The notes beneath the pieces are model-generated. The model saw only the letters and a program-made list of their open reading frames with translations. It was not told the origin of the DNA and did no database searches. From NCBI RefSeq assembly GCF_014694315.1, contig NZ_JAAOXD010000007.1:395047-459046 (forward strand): a stretch of DNA of 64,000 bases, written 5' to 3'. The translations under genes and the position numbers were made by a program. Numbering within the stretch: position 1 is the stretch's first letter; each line of letters opens with the position of its first letter. This document shows positions 1 through 8,502 of the stretch, in pieces. This DNA is from Arthrobacter ipis. Lineage in GTDB: Bacteria > Actinomycetota > Actinomycetes > Actinomycetales > Micrococcaceae.

Positions 1-109
1 GGCCCATCTGGACCTTGGCCTTGATCCAGTCCGGTTTGCGTTCCACCGGGGTGGCCGCATTGCGCTGCTCGATCCGCAGCATTTTCCGGCCTTCTGGTGC
101 CAGTGTCAT
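1..109 (-). CDS. lipA: lipoyl synthase, N-terminal fragment (runs off the window)
   Basis: Only the first 36 codons lie inside the window. The N-terminus reads [18 protein letters not shown] and continues with [10 protein letters not shown], the usual opening of actinobacterial LipA before its first Cys cluster. LipA is a radical-SAM Fe-S enzyme that inserts two sulfurs into protein-bound octanoate to make lipoate. The start is the ATG at 109, preceded by a GGAAAGAG-type ribosome site. It is the last visible gene of the leftward gcvT-gcvH-sdaA-lipA block. That placement makes sense because the GcvH protein encoded nearby needs lipoate. The catalytic part is outside the window, so activity cannot be judged. 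Confidence 0.8.
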   Translation of the reverse strand, partial: MTLAPEGRKMLRIEQRNAATPVERKPDWIKAKVQMG

Positions 110-149
110 GGTTCTCTTTCCCTAGTACTAAATCTGCAGGAGTGCTAAA

Positions 150-1547
150 TCAGCAGGCCACGACGTTGACGGCGAGGCCGCCCATCGCGGTTTCCTTGTA
201 TTTGGAGCTCATGTCTTTGCCGGTCTCGCGCATGGTGACGATGACCTCGTCCAGCGAGACACGGTGCGAGCCGTCACCCCACAACGCCATCTTGGCCGCG
301 TTGATGGCCTTCGCTGCGGCGATGGCGTTGCGTTCGATGCAGGGCACCTGGACGAGTCCGCCGATCGGATCGCACGTCAGCCCCAGGTTGTGCTCCATCG
401 CGATTTCGGCCGCGTTCTCCACCTGCGCGGGCGTGCCGCCCATGACCTCGGCCAGCCCGGCGGCGGCCATCGACGACGCCGACCCCACCTCACCCTGGCA
501 CCCCACTTCCGCGCCGGAAATCGAGGCCTGCTCCTTGTACAGCACCCCGATGGCACCGGCCGTCAGCAGGAACTTCACCACGACGTCGTCGCGGTCTTCC
601 TGGGTGGCCTGGTCCATCCCGGGAGCGAAGTGCAGCGCGTAGTAGAGAACGGCCGGGATGATCCCGGCGGCGCCGTTCGTCGGGGCGGTGACCACGCGCC
701 CACCGGAGGCGTTCTCCTCGTTCACCGCCAGGGCAATCAGGTTCACCCACTCCTGCCAATACTTGGGGTCCCGGTCCTTGTCCTCCTTGAGGAGGCGTTC
801 GTGCCAGTCGGGCGCACGACGGCGGACCTTCAGCCCGCCGGGCAGCAGCCCCTCGCGCTTCAGGCTGACCTCCACGCAGCCCTCCATCACCGAGTAGATG
901 TGGAGCAGGCCGGCGCGGATTTCGTCTTCGGTGCGGCTGTCTTCCTCATTGACCCGCATCACGTCGCTGATGCTCAACGACGTGTTTTGGCAGTGCTTGA
1001 GCAGCTCTGCCGCCGTGCGGAACGGCAGCGGCAGTTCCTTCTTGGACTCGTCCAGTTCCTGCTGCGCCGCGTCCTCCTCGCCCTCGCGGACAATGAACCC
1101 GCCGCCCACAGAGAAGAACGTCGCTTTCCGGAGCTCGGAGCCGGCGGCGTCCGAGACGGTAAAGGTCATGCCGTTGGTGTGCCGGGGCAGCACGGTCAGC
1201 GGCCGCAGCACCATGTCCGCCACCCCATACGGCAGCGGAACCGACCCGGCCAACTGCAGGGTCCCGGTCTCCGCGATCGAGGCCAGCCGTTCCTCGACCT
1301 CATCGGGAAGGATCAGCTCCGGGTGGTACCCCTCCAGGCCCAGCAGGATCGCCGTCATGGTTCCGTGCCCGTGCCCGGTTGCCGCGAGCGAGCCGTACAG
1401 GTCCACCCGAAGTGACGCCACCTGCTCCAGTACGCCGGAGGACGTCAGCTCCTCCGCAAACACCGCCGCAGCCCGCATGGGTCCAACGGTGTGCGACGAC
1501 GAAGGGCCAATGCCGATCGAGAAGAGGTCAAAGACGCCAACAGCCAT
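150..1547 (-). CDS. sdaA: L-serine ammonia-lyase (iron-sulfur, single chain)
   Basis: Converts L-serine to pyruvate and ammonia in the cytosol. The 465-residue protein opens with the SSSHT substrate motif (about residues 16-20) and carries the beta (N-terminal) and alpha (C-terminal) domains in one chain. Cysteines at about 350, 392 and 403 are the expected 4Fe-4S ligands, and the chain ends in a cysteine (465). The spacing 42-11-62 matches what I remember for the Legionella type 2 enzyme, where the terminal Cys enters the active site. It lies 66 bp downstream of gcvH on the same strand, so glycine-derived serine can feed pyruvate. The length is normal and no defect is visible. Confidence 0.95.
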   Translation of the reverse strand: MAVGVFDLFSIGIGPSSSHTVGPMRAAAVFAEELTSSGVLEQVASLRVDLYGSLAATGHGHGTMTAILLGLEGYHPELILPDEVEERLASIAETGTLQLAGSVPLPYGVADMVLRPLTVLPRHTNGMTFTVSDAAGSELRKATFFSVGGGFIVREGEEDAAQQELDESKKELPLPFRTAAELLKHCQNTSLSISDVMRVNEEDSRTEDEIRAGLLHIYSVMEGCVEVSLKREGLLPGGLKVRRRAPDWHERLLKEDKDRDPKYWQEWVNLIALAVNEENASGGRVVTAPTNGAAGIIPAVLYYALHFAPGMDQATQEDRDDVVVKFLLTAGAIGVLYKEQASISGAEVGCQGEVGSASSMAAAGLAEVMGGTPAQVENAAEIAMEHNLGLTCDPIGGLVQVPCIERNAIAAAKAINAAKMALWGDGSHRVSLDEVIVTMRETGKDMSSKYKETAMGGLAVNVVAC

Positions 1548-1613
1548 GGTCGGTTCCTAACTGGATAGTTGTGGTCGGTTCGGGCTGGGGAGGGTTTGCG
1601 GTGCGGAGGGGAG

Positions 1614-1997
1614 CTAGAGTTCGCCGCCGTTTGTCGCCGCGTATTCTTCGGCAGACATCAGCGGGCCCTCTTCGGTGACGGCCACTTTGAACAGCCAGCC
1701 GGCGCCGTAGGGGTCGCTGTTGATCAGTGCCGGGTCAGCGACCACGCCGTCGTTGATCTCGGTCACTTCGCCGGTCACCGGTGCGTACAGGTCGGAGACG
1801 GACTTGGTGGATTCCACCTCGCCGCAGGTTTCTCCGGCCGTGACAGTGGAACCGACCTCGGGCAGGTCAACGTACACGATGTCGCCCAGGGCGTCGGCCG
1901 CGACAGCCGAAATCCCGATCCCCACAGGCCCACCCCCGTCCGCGGCAACCCATTCGTGTTCGGCGGAGTACTTCAGTTCAGAAACAACTTTGCTCAT
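1614..1997 (-). CDS. gcvH: glycine cleavage system H protein
   Basis: A 127-residue lipoyl carrier that shuttles the aminomethyl group between the P, T and L proteins of glycine cleavage. The lipoylated lysine is K65 in [15 protein letters not shown], a textbook GcvH motif. The start ATG at 1997 is preceded by an AAAGGA-type site. It sits 29 bp downstream of gcvT and upstream of sdaA, so it is almost certainly cotranscribed with them. The gene looks intact, although its partner gcvP in this locus is broken. Confidence 0.95.
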   Translation of the reverse strand: MSKVVSELKYSAEHEWVAADGGGPVGIGISAVAADALGDIVYVDLPEVGSTVTAGETCGEVESTKSVSDLYAPVTGEVTEINDGVVADPALINSDPYGAGWLFKVAVTEEGPLMSAEEYAATNGGEL

Positions 1998-2026
1998 GTG
2001 ATTGTCCTTTGAGATCTAGGGGCTGG

Positions 2027-3160
2027 TTACTTGGAGCGCTTGTAGAACGGCAGTGCCACCACTTCGAACCGCTCGGCCTTGCCGCGCAGGTCGACGTCCA
2101 GGACCGTGCCGACTTCGGAATGTTCAACGTCGACATACGCCATCGCCACGGGGTAGCCGAGGGTGGGGGAGGGCTGGCCGGAGGTGACCTCGCCAACCAG
2201 CGTGCCGTCCTTGAGGACCGGATAGTGGCCGCGGGCGGCGCGCCGGCCCATGCCCTTGAGGCCCACCAGCTTCTGGCCCATGGTCGAACCGACGCCGGCT
2301 GCCTTGATGGCGGCCAGCGCCTCCTTGCCCACGAAGTCGCTTTCCTTGGCCAGCGACACCACCGGCCCCAGTCCTGCGGCGTAGGCATTGACGCGGAGTG
2401 AGAGCTCGTTGCCGTAGAGCGGCATGCCGGCTTCGAGGCGCAGCGAGTCTCGGCAGGCCAGGCCCGCCGGGATGAGCCCGTGCGCGGCGCCCGCGTCCAG
2501 AAGCGCCTCCCACAACCGGGCAGCGTCGTCGTTGGGCACGTAGATTTCGAAGCCGTCCTCGCCCGTGTAGCCGGTGCGCGCCAGCAGCAGGGTCTGAACC
2601 TTGCCGTTGACGGCAATCCCTACCTCAACAGCCGCGTAGTACTTCAGCTCGGTCACCAGGGAGTGCTGTTCAGCCGGGACGAGCTGGAGCAGGATGGCCT
2701 CCGCGTTGGGCCCCTGCACGGCGATCAGCGAGGTCTCCGCCGAGACGTCCTCGACGGCGACGTCGAAGTTCGCGGCACGCTCGACGAGGGCGGCGGCCAC
2801 CTTCGTTGCATTGCCGGCATTGGGGACCACCAGGTACTTTTCCTCGCCACGCCGGTACGAGATCAGGTCGTCGATGATGCCGCCGTCGGCGTCGCAAATC
2901 AGTGAGTACTTGGCCTTGCCGACGGCGATAGCGGACAGCTTGCCGGCCAGGGCGTAGTCCAGGAAGGCGCCGGCGTCCGGGCCGGTGACCCAGACTTCCC
3001 CCATATGGGAGAGGTCGAACAGGCCGGCTGCGTTGCGAACGGCGTGGTGCTCGGCAAGCTCGGAGGTGTACTTGAGCGGCATCTGCCAGCCACCGAAATC
3101 GGTGAACGAGGCGCCGGCCTTCTTGTGCTGGTCGTAGAGCGCGGTGTAGTTCTCGGTCAT
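2027..3160 (-). CDS. gcvT: glycine cleavage system T protein (aminomethyltransferase)
   Basis: Transfers the methylene group from lipoyl-GcvH to tetrahydrofolate and releases ammonia. I chose the ATG at 3160 (MTENYTALYDQHKKAGAS) over the upstream in-frame start at 3253. The shorter form matches the family N-terminus and the extension would overlap gcvP coding sequence. The product is 377 residues, the usual length. Family motifs are present: DFGGWQMPL near the start, DLSHMGEVWV, and ARTGYTGEDGFEIY in the folate-binding centre. The gcvP remnant ends about 10 bp upstream. With gcvP truncated, the gene may now depend on the promoter region near 3502-3560. Confidence 0.95.
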   Translation of the reverse strand: MTENYTALYDQHKKAGASFTDFGGWQMPLKYTSELAEHHAVRNAAGLFDLSHMGEVWVTGPDAGAFLDYALAGKLSAIAVGKAKYSLICDADGGIIDDLISYRRGEEKYLVVPNAGNATKVAAALVERAANFDVAVEDVSAETSLIAVQGPNAEAILLQLVPAEQHSLVTELKYYAAVEVGIAVNGKVQTLLLARTGYTGEDGFEIYVPNDDAARLWEALLDAGAAHGLIPAGLACRDSLRLEAGMPLYGNELSLRVNAYAAGLGPVVSLAKESDFVGKEALAAIKAAGVGSTMGQKLVGLKGMGRRAARGHYPVLKDGTLVGEVTSGQPSPTLGYPVAMAYVDVEHSEVGTVLDVDLRGKAERFEVVALPFYKRSK

Positions 3161-3170
3161 TGCGGAATCC

Positions 3171-3406
3171 TTAGTTCTCGAAAGCTGCTGTGTTGTCCTC
3201 GAAGGCTTCGAGAGGTGGGCAGGAGCAGACCAGGTTCCGGTCGCCTGCGGCACCGTCGATGCGGCCTACCGGCGGGAAGTACTTGTCCTGCTTGAGCGTG
3301 TGAACGGGGAAGGCGGCCTGCTCGCGGGGGTAGGCGCGGTCCCAGTTGGAGCTGATGGCCGCGGCCGCGGTGTGCGGTGCGTTGCGCAGCGGGCTGTTCT
3401 CCACGG
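3171..3406 (-). pseudogene. gcvP: gcvP remnant: C-terminal ~78 codons of glycine dehydrogenase (P protein)
   Basis: The reading frame encodes [14 protein letters not shown], then [26 protein letters not shown] and [13 protein letters not shown], the conserved C-terminus of GcvP. The protein is normally about 950 residues, so over 90 percent of the gene, including the PLP lysine, is missing. At 3406/3407 the sequence switches abruptly to an inverted copy of the 5' end of the aminotransferase gene at 9246. The fused frames do not continue each other. No other gcvP segment is present in the window. A working copy could exist elsewhere on the chromosome, or the junction could be an assembly join; the sequence alone cannot decide. 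Confidence 0.85.
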
Positions 3407-3501
3407 TCCATCCCGTCGGTCCCGTAAATCCAGCTGCCAAGGGCATGATCCACGACAACAGGCGTTGCTTGCTTCAATGCAGGGCTAAGAGAAGTCATGC
3501 A
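3407..3501 (-). repeat. 95-bp inverted repeat, left copy: 5' fragment of the aminotransferase gene
   Basis: Exactly reverse-complementary to 9243-9337 over 95 bases, with different sequence on both sides. It carries the ATG (RC of 3495-3497) and the first ~30 codons of the class III aminotransferase ([10 protein letters not shown]...IYGTDGM), and is cut where gcvP begins. It points left, away from the hydroxyacid dehydrogenase gene at 3563. It is therefore a broken gene start in divergent position, with an ATTGTCAACAAT operator 25 bp behind it, as at the intact copy. Confidence 0.95.
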
Positions 3502-3526
3502 CCCATGGTGCAGGTCACATACGCCT

Positions 3527-3556
3527 ATTGTCAACAATCCTGCGATCCCGTAGGGT
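3527..3556 (+). promoter_or_regulatory. operator ATTGTCAACAAT overlapping a sigma-70 promoter
   Basis: The 12-mer ATTGTCAACAAT is at 3527-3538. For the rightward gene a -35 TTGTCA (3528-3533) and a -10 TAGGGT (3551-3556) are separated by 17 bp. The GTG of the hydroxyacid dehydrogenase follows at 3563, where transcription would start, so the mRNA may be leaderless. The same operator word recurs at 4609, 9103 and 9207. Its TTGT...ACAA symmetry is typical of GntR-family repressor sites; the binding protein is not identified. Confidence 0.6.
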
Positions 3557-3562
3557 TGTAGC

Positions 3563-4570
3563 GTGAGTAACACTAACAACCAGAGCCCTGCCGGCGCCCG
3601 GCCAACCCCCCGCGTGGTCATCCTCGTCGCGGAAGGCCAGGCCCGCCCCTACAACCTCGCCGACATTGAATCCCGCGCCGACGTTGTCCTGACGGATGCA
3701 GCCGGCCTCCCGGAAGCCTCGCGGGGAGCGGACGTCCTGTTCCTCTGGGATTTCTTCTCGTCCGCATTGAAGGACGCCTGGCCGCACGCGAATTCCCTCC
3801 AATGGGTCCATGTGGCGGCTGCCGGGGTGGATGCCATGATGTTTGACGAGCTACGCAGCTCGGATGTGCTGGTAACCAACGCCCATGGCACTTTTGACAG
3901 GCCGATTGCCGAGTTCGTGCTGGCCTCCATCCTCGCCCACGACAAACAGCTTCATCTCAGCAAGTCCATGCAGCAGCAGGGCCTCTGGCAGCACCGTGAA
4001 CTGACCCGAACAGAGGGTTCCCGTGTGCTCGTCGTTGGAACCGGGGGAATCGGGCGGGCCACCGCCCGACTGCTCCGCGCAGTGGGACTGGAGGTCCAGG
4101 GAATCGGACGCACCCCGCGCGAGGATGATCCCGACTTCGGCATCATCCACGCAAGTGCGGAGCTGGCCAGGCACGCAGCCTGGGCTGACCACCTGGTGCT
4201 CATCGCGCCGCTCACCGACCAGACGCGCAAGATGGTGAACGCGGACGTCCTTTCCGCCATGAAGCCGACGGCGCACGTCGTCAACGTGGGCCGCGGGGCA
4301 CTTGTGGACGAAGAAGCGCTGATCAAGGTCCTCCGCGAGGACCGGATTGCCGCAGCCTCCCTGGACGTCTTCACGGAAGAGCCGCTTCCCGCCGTGCATC
4401 CCTTCTGGAAAATGGACAACGTCCACATGTCCGCCCACATGTGCGGCGACGTCCTCGGCTGGCGCGACGCCCTGGCGGACCAGTTCCTGGCCAACCTTGA
4501 GCGCTGGTCCTCGGGCCAGGATCTCACCAACGTGGTGGACAAGGAGCGCGGCTACGTCAGCACGAGCTGA
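3563..4570 (+). CDS. D-2-hydroxyacid dehydrogenase family protein
   Basis: A 335-residue NAD(P)-dependent dehydrogenase of the D-isomer-specific 2-hydroxyacid family, interconverting 2-oxo and D-2-hydroxy acids. The Rossmann motif VVGTGGIGRATARL sits near residue 155. NVGRGALVDEEAL supplies the catalytic Arg region, DVFTEEPLP the Glu and SAHMCGD the His. The N-terminal domain (residues 1-120) is divergent. The start is GTG 3563, with no Shine-Dalgarno sequence but a well placed promoter, suggesting leaderless translation. It is the first gene of the rightward cluster that includes the M24 hydrolase, aminotransferase and M20 deacylase, and it shares their operator. The substrate is unknown; it may reduce or oxidise the keto acid made by the transaminases. 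Confidence 0.85.
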   Translation: MSNTNNQSPAGARPTPRVVILVAEGQARPYNLADIESRADVVLTDAAGLPEASRGADVLFLWDFFSSALKDAWPHANSLQWVHVAAAGVDAMMFDELRSSDVLVTNAHGTFDRPIAEFVLASILAHDKQLHLSKSMQQQGLWQHRELTRTEGSRVLVVGTGGIGRATARLLRAVGLEVQGIGRTPREDDPDFGIIHASAELARHAAWADHLVLIAPLTDQTRKMVNADVLSAMKPTAHVVNVGRGALVDEEALIKVLREDRIAAASLDVFTEEPLPAVHPFWKMDNVHMSAHMCGDVLGWRDALADQFLANLERWSSGQDLTNVVDKERGYVSTS

Positions 4571-4608
4571 TCGTGCCGCGATTGTGTGACACGGCCCACA
4601 AAGACTAC

Positions 4609-4620
4609 ATTGTAAACAAT
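4609..4620 (+). promoter_or_regulatory. operator ATTGTAAACAAT upstream of the M24 hydrolase
   Basis: This is the second member of the ATTGTnnACAAT set, lying in the 69-bp gap between the dehydrogenase stop and the M24 start. It suggests that the hydrolase-aminotransferase-deacylase operon has its own regulated promoter besides read-through. I see no convincing -10 element next to it. Confidence 0.5.
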
Positions 4621-4648
4621 CTACTACTTCTATCTGGAGGTGTCTTTT

Positions 4649-5830
4649 TTGCTGTTCAGCCACGAGGAGTACGACGCCCGGCTCGCCGGAGTACGCGTGC
4701 GGATGGCCAAGCAGGGCCTCTCCGCCCTGCTGGTCACCGACCCCGCCAATATTTACTACCTGACCGGCTACAACGCCTGGTCCTTCTACACTCCGCAGTT
4801 GGTTTTCGTGCCCGCTGACGGACCCATGCTCCTCTTTACCCGGGCCATGGACGCCGGCGGTGCCTCCCGCACCACCTGGCTGCCCGAGGACTGCATCGTG
4901 GGCTACCCCGAACAGTACGTCCACCGCCCGCACGTGCATCCCTTCGACTGGGTGGCCTTCGCCCTTCGTGAGCGCTACCTCATTGCCCCGGCCGCCAAGG
5001 GATGCGTGGGCCTGGAAATGGACTCGCACTTCTTCTCCCCCAAGGCCTACCGGTCCCTTGTCAACGCCATTCCCGAATGGACGCTCGTGGACAGCTTCGA
5101 ACTGGTCAACTGGGTCCGCTCCATCAAGTCCCCGGCCGAGATCCAGCTGATGCGCGGCGCGGCCCAGGTCTGCATGGCGGCCATGGAAGCGGCAGTAGAA
5201 ACCATCGACGTCGGCGTCCGCCAGTGTGATGCCGCTGCCGCCATCAGCCAGGCGCAGATCAAGGGAGCCGGCGGTATCGGCGGGGACTATCCGGCGATCG
5301 TCCCGATGCTGCCCACCGGTGAAGCTGCGGACACCCCGCACCTCACCTGGAGCGAGGACTGCTTCGAGGCAGGACAGGCCGTGGTCATCGAACTCGCCGG
5401 CGCGCACCAGCGGTACCACACGCCTCTGGCCCGAACGCTGACGCTGGGCAAAAAGCCGGACCGCCTCGCCAAGCTGGCAGACGCCGTCGCCGACGGACTC
5501 AACGCAGTGCTGACCGAAGTGCAGCCCGGAGTCCCCGTCCGGGAACTGGCAAGGGCCTGGAACTGGACGCTGGCCAAGTACGGCCTGGAAAAGCCGTCCC
5601 GCATCGGTTACTCGATCGGCGTCGGTTATCCGCCCGACTGGGGCGAGCGCACCATCTCTATCCGCTCGGAGGATGAGTCCGTCCTCGCCGAGAACATGAC
5701 CTTCCACATCATCGGCGGCATGTGGATGGACAACTACGGCTACGAACTCTCCGAATCAATCCGCGTCACGGCCGACGGCGTGGAAACCTTCACCAGCTTC
5801 CCCCGTGAACTCATCCAGAAAGGCGGCTAG
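4649..5830 (+). CDS. M24 family metallopeptidase-fold hydrolase, ectoine hydrolase (DoeA)-like
   Basis: About 393 residues: a creatinase/prolidase N-terminal domain (to ~150) and a pita-bread M24 catalytic domain. Stretches such as VTDPANIYYLTGYNAWSF, RAMDAGGASRTTW, IGVGYPPDWGERT and GGMWMDNYGYELSES resemble ectoine hydrolase, which opens ectoine to N-acetyl-diaminobutyrate, more than Xaa-Pro peptidase. That resemblance is from memory, not a search. I prefer TTG 4649, because GGAGG (4636-4640) lies 8 bp before it; the in-frame GTG at 4640 overlaps that site. The stop is 3 bp from the next start, so the three genes form one operon. I did not map all metal ligands, and a different cyclic amide or dipeptide-like substrate is possible. 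Confidence 0.75.
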   Translation: MLFSHEEYDARLAGVRVRMAKQGLSALLVTDPANIYYLTGYNAWSFYTPQLVFVPADGPMLLFTRAMDAGGASRTTWLPEDCIVGYPEQYVHRPHVHPFDWVAFALRERYLIAPAAKGCVGLEMDSHFFSPKAYRSLVNAIPEWTLVDSFELVNWVRSIKSPAEIQLMRGAAQVCMAAMEAAVETIDVGVRQCDAAAAISQAQIKGAGGIGGDYPAIVPMLPTGEAADTPHLTWSEDCFEAGQAVVIELAGAHQRYHTPLARTLTLGKKPDRLAKLADAVADGLNAVLTEVQPGVPVRELARAWNWTLAKYGLEKPSRIGYSIGVGYPPDWGERTISIRSEDESVLAENMTFHIIGGMWMDNYGYELSESIRVTADGVETFTSFPRELIQKGG

Positions 5831-5833
5831 TCC

Positions 5834-7087
5834 GTGACCGTTGACCACTTCGCCACCCGCTCCCGCGGAGTGTTGCCCCTGGCCGACCGCGCCGCCGACC
5901 TCGTCGGTTCCGTCATCGACTCCAGCACTTCGCTGCTTGCCTCCCAGACCCACGACATTGTCCGCTTCGCCATGGGCTCGCCCGCGGACGAGGCTGTGCC
6001 GCTGGAGGAATTCCGCGACATCGCCCGCCAGGTCCTGGACCACAGCTCCATGACCTACGGCGCCACGGAGGGTGAACCCGTGCTCCTCAAGGCCCTGGTC
6101 GACTACCTCGCGGAAACCCCGGACCCCACGTCGGCGGATCGCGTCACCATCACCGCCGGCGGCATGCAGGGCCTGGATATCGCTTGCAAGCTCTTCATCA
6201 ACCCCGGCGACCTGGTGATCGTAGAGAGCCCGACTTATACCAACGGCAGCGCCACCGCCCTCAGCTATGGCGCCGAACTGCTCGAAGCACCCACGGACCA
6301 GAACGGGCTCATCGTCGAGGCCCTCCCGGAGCTGGTTGCTGCCGCCGGCCGCACACCCAAGGCCATCTACACCATTCCCAACTTCCAGAACCCGGCGGGC
6401 GTCACCCTCTCCCTGCCGCGCCGCCACCAGCTGCTGGAACTCGCCCACGAGTGGAACTCCGTAATCATCGATGACGACCCCTACGGCCTGCTCCGCTTCC
6501 AGGGCGAGGACTTGCCCTCCCTGCAGGCCCTCAGCCCGGGCGACCCGCTGCTCTTCTCCGTCCGCACGTTCTCCAAGATCCTGGCCCCGGGCCTGCGAGT
6601 TGGCTGGGTGGACACGGATCCGGCGCTGCGCCAGCTGGTGATCAACGCCAAGCAGGCGATGGACACGTGCACCAACGTTCCTGGGCAGCACATCGTTGCC
6701 GAGTTCATTCGCCGGGGCGGGCTGGACCACCACCTGGCAGGGCTGCGCACCGAGTACAGACGCCGCAAAGACGCCATGCAGGAAAGCCTGCGCCGCAACC
6801 TGGGCAGCCGGGTCACCACCACCGATCCTGAAGGCGGCTTCTTCCTGTGGCTCACGCTCCAGGGCGAGGACGCCCGGATCTCCACCCGGAAGCTCTTCGA
6901 GACGGCCCTTGCAGAAGGCGTCGCCTTCATTCCCGGACCTGCACTGTCCCCCAGCGGAAAGTTCGACGACGCCCTCCGGCTCTGTTTCGCATCCACCACT
7001 CCCGAACGGGCCGAGGAAGGCATCATCCGCCTCCGCAACGCCATGGACCGGGAGCTGGCGGCCCTGAAAGCCGGGGCACCTGTATGA
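5834..7087 (+). CDS. PLP-dependent aminotransferase, class I/II (LysN/2-aminoadipate type)
   Basis: A 417-residue fold-type I aminotransferase transferring an amino group to a 2-oxo acid. YTIPNFQNPAGVTLS (about residues 180-195), the Asp-Asp-Pro-Tyr motif near 215, and RTFSKILAPGLRVGW carrying the PLP lysine are all intact. There is no N-terminal winged-helix domain, so it is an enzyme and not a MocR-type regulator. The start is GTG 5834, three bases after the M24 stop. Its stop overlaps the M20 start (ATGA at 7084-7087), so translation is coupled. Its substrate is presumably the product of the neighbouring hydrolases. Confidence 0.88.
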   Translation: MTVDHFATRSRGVLPLADRAADLVGSVIDSSTSLLASQTHDIVRFAMGSPADEAVPLEEFRDIARQVLDHSSMTYGATEGEPVLLKALVDYLAETPDPTSADRVTITAGGMQGLDIACKLFINPGDLVIVESPTYTNGSATALSYGAELLEAPTDQNGLIVEALPELVAAAGRTPKAIYTIPNFQNPAGVTLSLPRRHQLLELAHEWNSVIIDDDPYGLLRFQGEDLPSLQALSPGDPLLFSVRTFSKILAPGLRVGWVDTDPALRQLVINAKQAMDTCTNVPGQHIVAEFIRRGGLDHHLAGLRTEYRRRKDAMQESLRRNLGSRVTTTDPEGGFFLWLTLQGEDARISTRKLFETALAEGVAFIPGPALSPSGKFDDALRLCFASTTPERAEEGIIRLRNAMDRELAALKAGAPV

Positions 7088-8310
7088 CTTCCATCCCTCA
7101 CGCGCGGGTGCTGGGCTATCAAGAACTGCTGGAACAAAAGGTTCTCGGCCTGATCAGCGAGCCGGAACTCGTTGCGCTCACCAAGGACCTGGTGGCCGCC
7201 GGGGGCGAAAACCCCGGCGGCACCGAAGCGGCCACCGTGGAAGTCCTGCAGGGCTTCTGCCTCGCCGCGGGACTGGAAGTATCGACGGAAACCGTCGCCC
7301 CGGGACGGCCGAACTTCACGGCCGTCCTGCCCGGCGGCGACCGGCCCGGCATCCTCTTCCTGGGCCACTCCGACGTCGTTCCCGCCGGCACCGGCTGGGA
7401 GCGGCCTCCGTTTGAGCCCTACGTCCGTGACGGCCGGCTCTTTGGGCGTGGGTCCACCGACATGAAAGGCGGCCTGGCCGCCGTCGTCATCGCGCTGAAG
7501 GCACTCAAGGACGCTGGCGCGGAGCTGCCCTTCAACGCTGCGCTGGCATGCACGGTGGACGAGGAGGATCTCGGCATCGGCATCCAGGCATACACCGCTG
7601 CCGCGCTGGCGGATCCGACCTTTTCGTACTCGGCGTGCGTTGTGGCCGAGCCCACCGACCTTGAAACGGTGATCGGCTGCCGCGGGGACAGCTATATCGA
7701 GCTGAATGTCACCGGCAAGGCGGCGCACTCGGGCAGGCCGGCGGACGGCCGGAACGCGATTGATGCGGCGGCGAAGATCCTGAGCCTGGTCCGCGACGAT
7801 CACGCCCGGCTGCAGGCAGAGCAGGACCCCCTGCTCGGCGCGGGGAGCTGGAACATCGGGCTCATCAGCGGCGGCACTGGCACCTCCATGGTGGCGGCCG
7901 AATGCACCGTGTCCTTGGACCGGCGGCTCATGCCCGACGACGACGCGCAACTGATCCTGGACAGGCTCCGAGATCAGATCAGCGAAGCCGGCATCGACTC
8001 GGACGGCATCTCAGTGGCGGCAGAGGTCACCATGGAAATGCCCGGATTCCGCACTCCGGTGGACCATACGCTGGTGGCAAATTCCGTGTCCGCGCTAGCC
8101 GACGCCGGCGTGGACAGCGCCATCACCGGCTGGACGGCAGCCTGCGACGGCGGCTTCATAGCCCGCGACCTCGGGGTCCCGGCCATTGTCGTGGGCCCCG
8201 GTGGCCTAAACGACCAGGCGCATCAGGTGAACGAATCCTTGAGCATCGTAGAACTGGTTGCGGCAGCCCGCGCCTACGCCCTGATGTGCCTGCGGCACGG
8301 CCGGAGCTGA
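7084..8310 (+). CDS. M20 family metallopeptidase / ArgE-DapE type deacylase
   Basis: A 408-residue zinc amidohydrolase that deacylates N-acyl amino acids. GHSDVVPAG (metal His/Asp), GRGSTDMKGGLAA (bridging Asp), the catalytic Glu pair in VDEEDLGIG, and HQVNE near the C-terminus give a complete M20 active site. The start ATG 7084 overlaps the stop of the aminotransferase. It is the third gene of the operon and ends 61 bp before a strong hairpin. Next to a DoeA-like hydrolase it could replace the unrelated DoeB deacetylase that normally removes acetate from N-acetyl-diaminobutyrate. That link is inference; ArgE-like or succinyl-diaminopimelate-like activity is the alternative. Confidence 0.85.
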   Translation: MTSIPHARVLGYQELLEQKVLGLISEPELVALTKDLVAAGGENPGGTEAATVEVLQGFCLAAGLEVSTETVAPGRPNFTAVLPGGDRPGILFLGHSDVVPAGTGWERPPFEPYVRDGRLFGRGSTDMKGGLAAVVIALKALKDAGAELPFNAALACTVDEEDLGIGIQAYTAAALADPTFSYSACVVAEPTDLETVIGCRGDSYIELNVTGKAAHSGRPADGRNAIDAAAKILSLVRDDHARLQAEQDPLLGAGSWNIGLISGGTGTSMVAAECTVSLDRRLMPDDDAQLILDRLRDQISEAGIDSDGISVAAEVTMEMPGFRTPVDHTLVANSVSALADAGVDSAITGWTAACDGGFIARDLGVPAIVVGPGGLNDQAHQVNESLSIVELVAAARAYALMCLRHGRS

Positions 8311-8370
8311 CAGCTTCTTCCATCAAACCGCGCCCGTAGGCCCTAGCCTGACAACGAAGAACGACAACCC

Positions 8371-8409
8371 AGTACGTCCGGCTGCACCTTTCGTGCAGCC
8401 GGACGTACT
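8371..8409. terminator. strong bidirectional hairpin between convergent genes
   Basis: A perfect 17-bp stem (AGTACGTCCGGCTGCAC and its complement) around the loop CTTTC. It lies between the M20 deacylase (rightward) and the DUF3830 gene (leftward). There is no long T run, so it is a terminator by position and stem strength. Confidence 0.8.
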
Positions 8410-8502
8410 TCTGCTTCCGCTGGCTTGCTGGCGCTTCCGCCGGAAAACAGAGTAGCCGGGCCGCTGCAAGTGGCCCGGCTGCTGGTAATCGTGGGTGCGT
8501 GC

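Noticed and set aside
3161..3562. Glycine riboswitch upstream of gcvT
   Set aside because: The region is the gcvP remnant and the inverted repeat; no aptamer-like conserved sequence could be seen. If one exists it would be upstream of the missing gcvP start.
3851..5707. A 618-residue ORF on the minus strand
   Set aside because: It is antisense to the hydroxyacid dehydrogenase and M24 genes, reads as Gly/Val/Arg-rich text without any family motif, and comes from GC-rich third positions.
5834..7087. MocR/EnuR-type regulator of ectoine genes
   Set aside because: The protein has only the aminotransferase fold; the N-terminal winged-helix domain of MocR proteins is absent.
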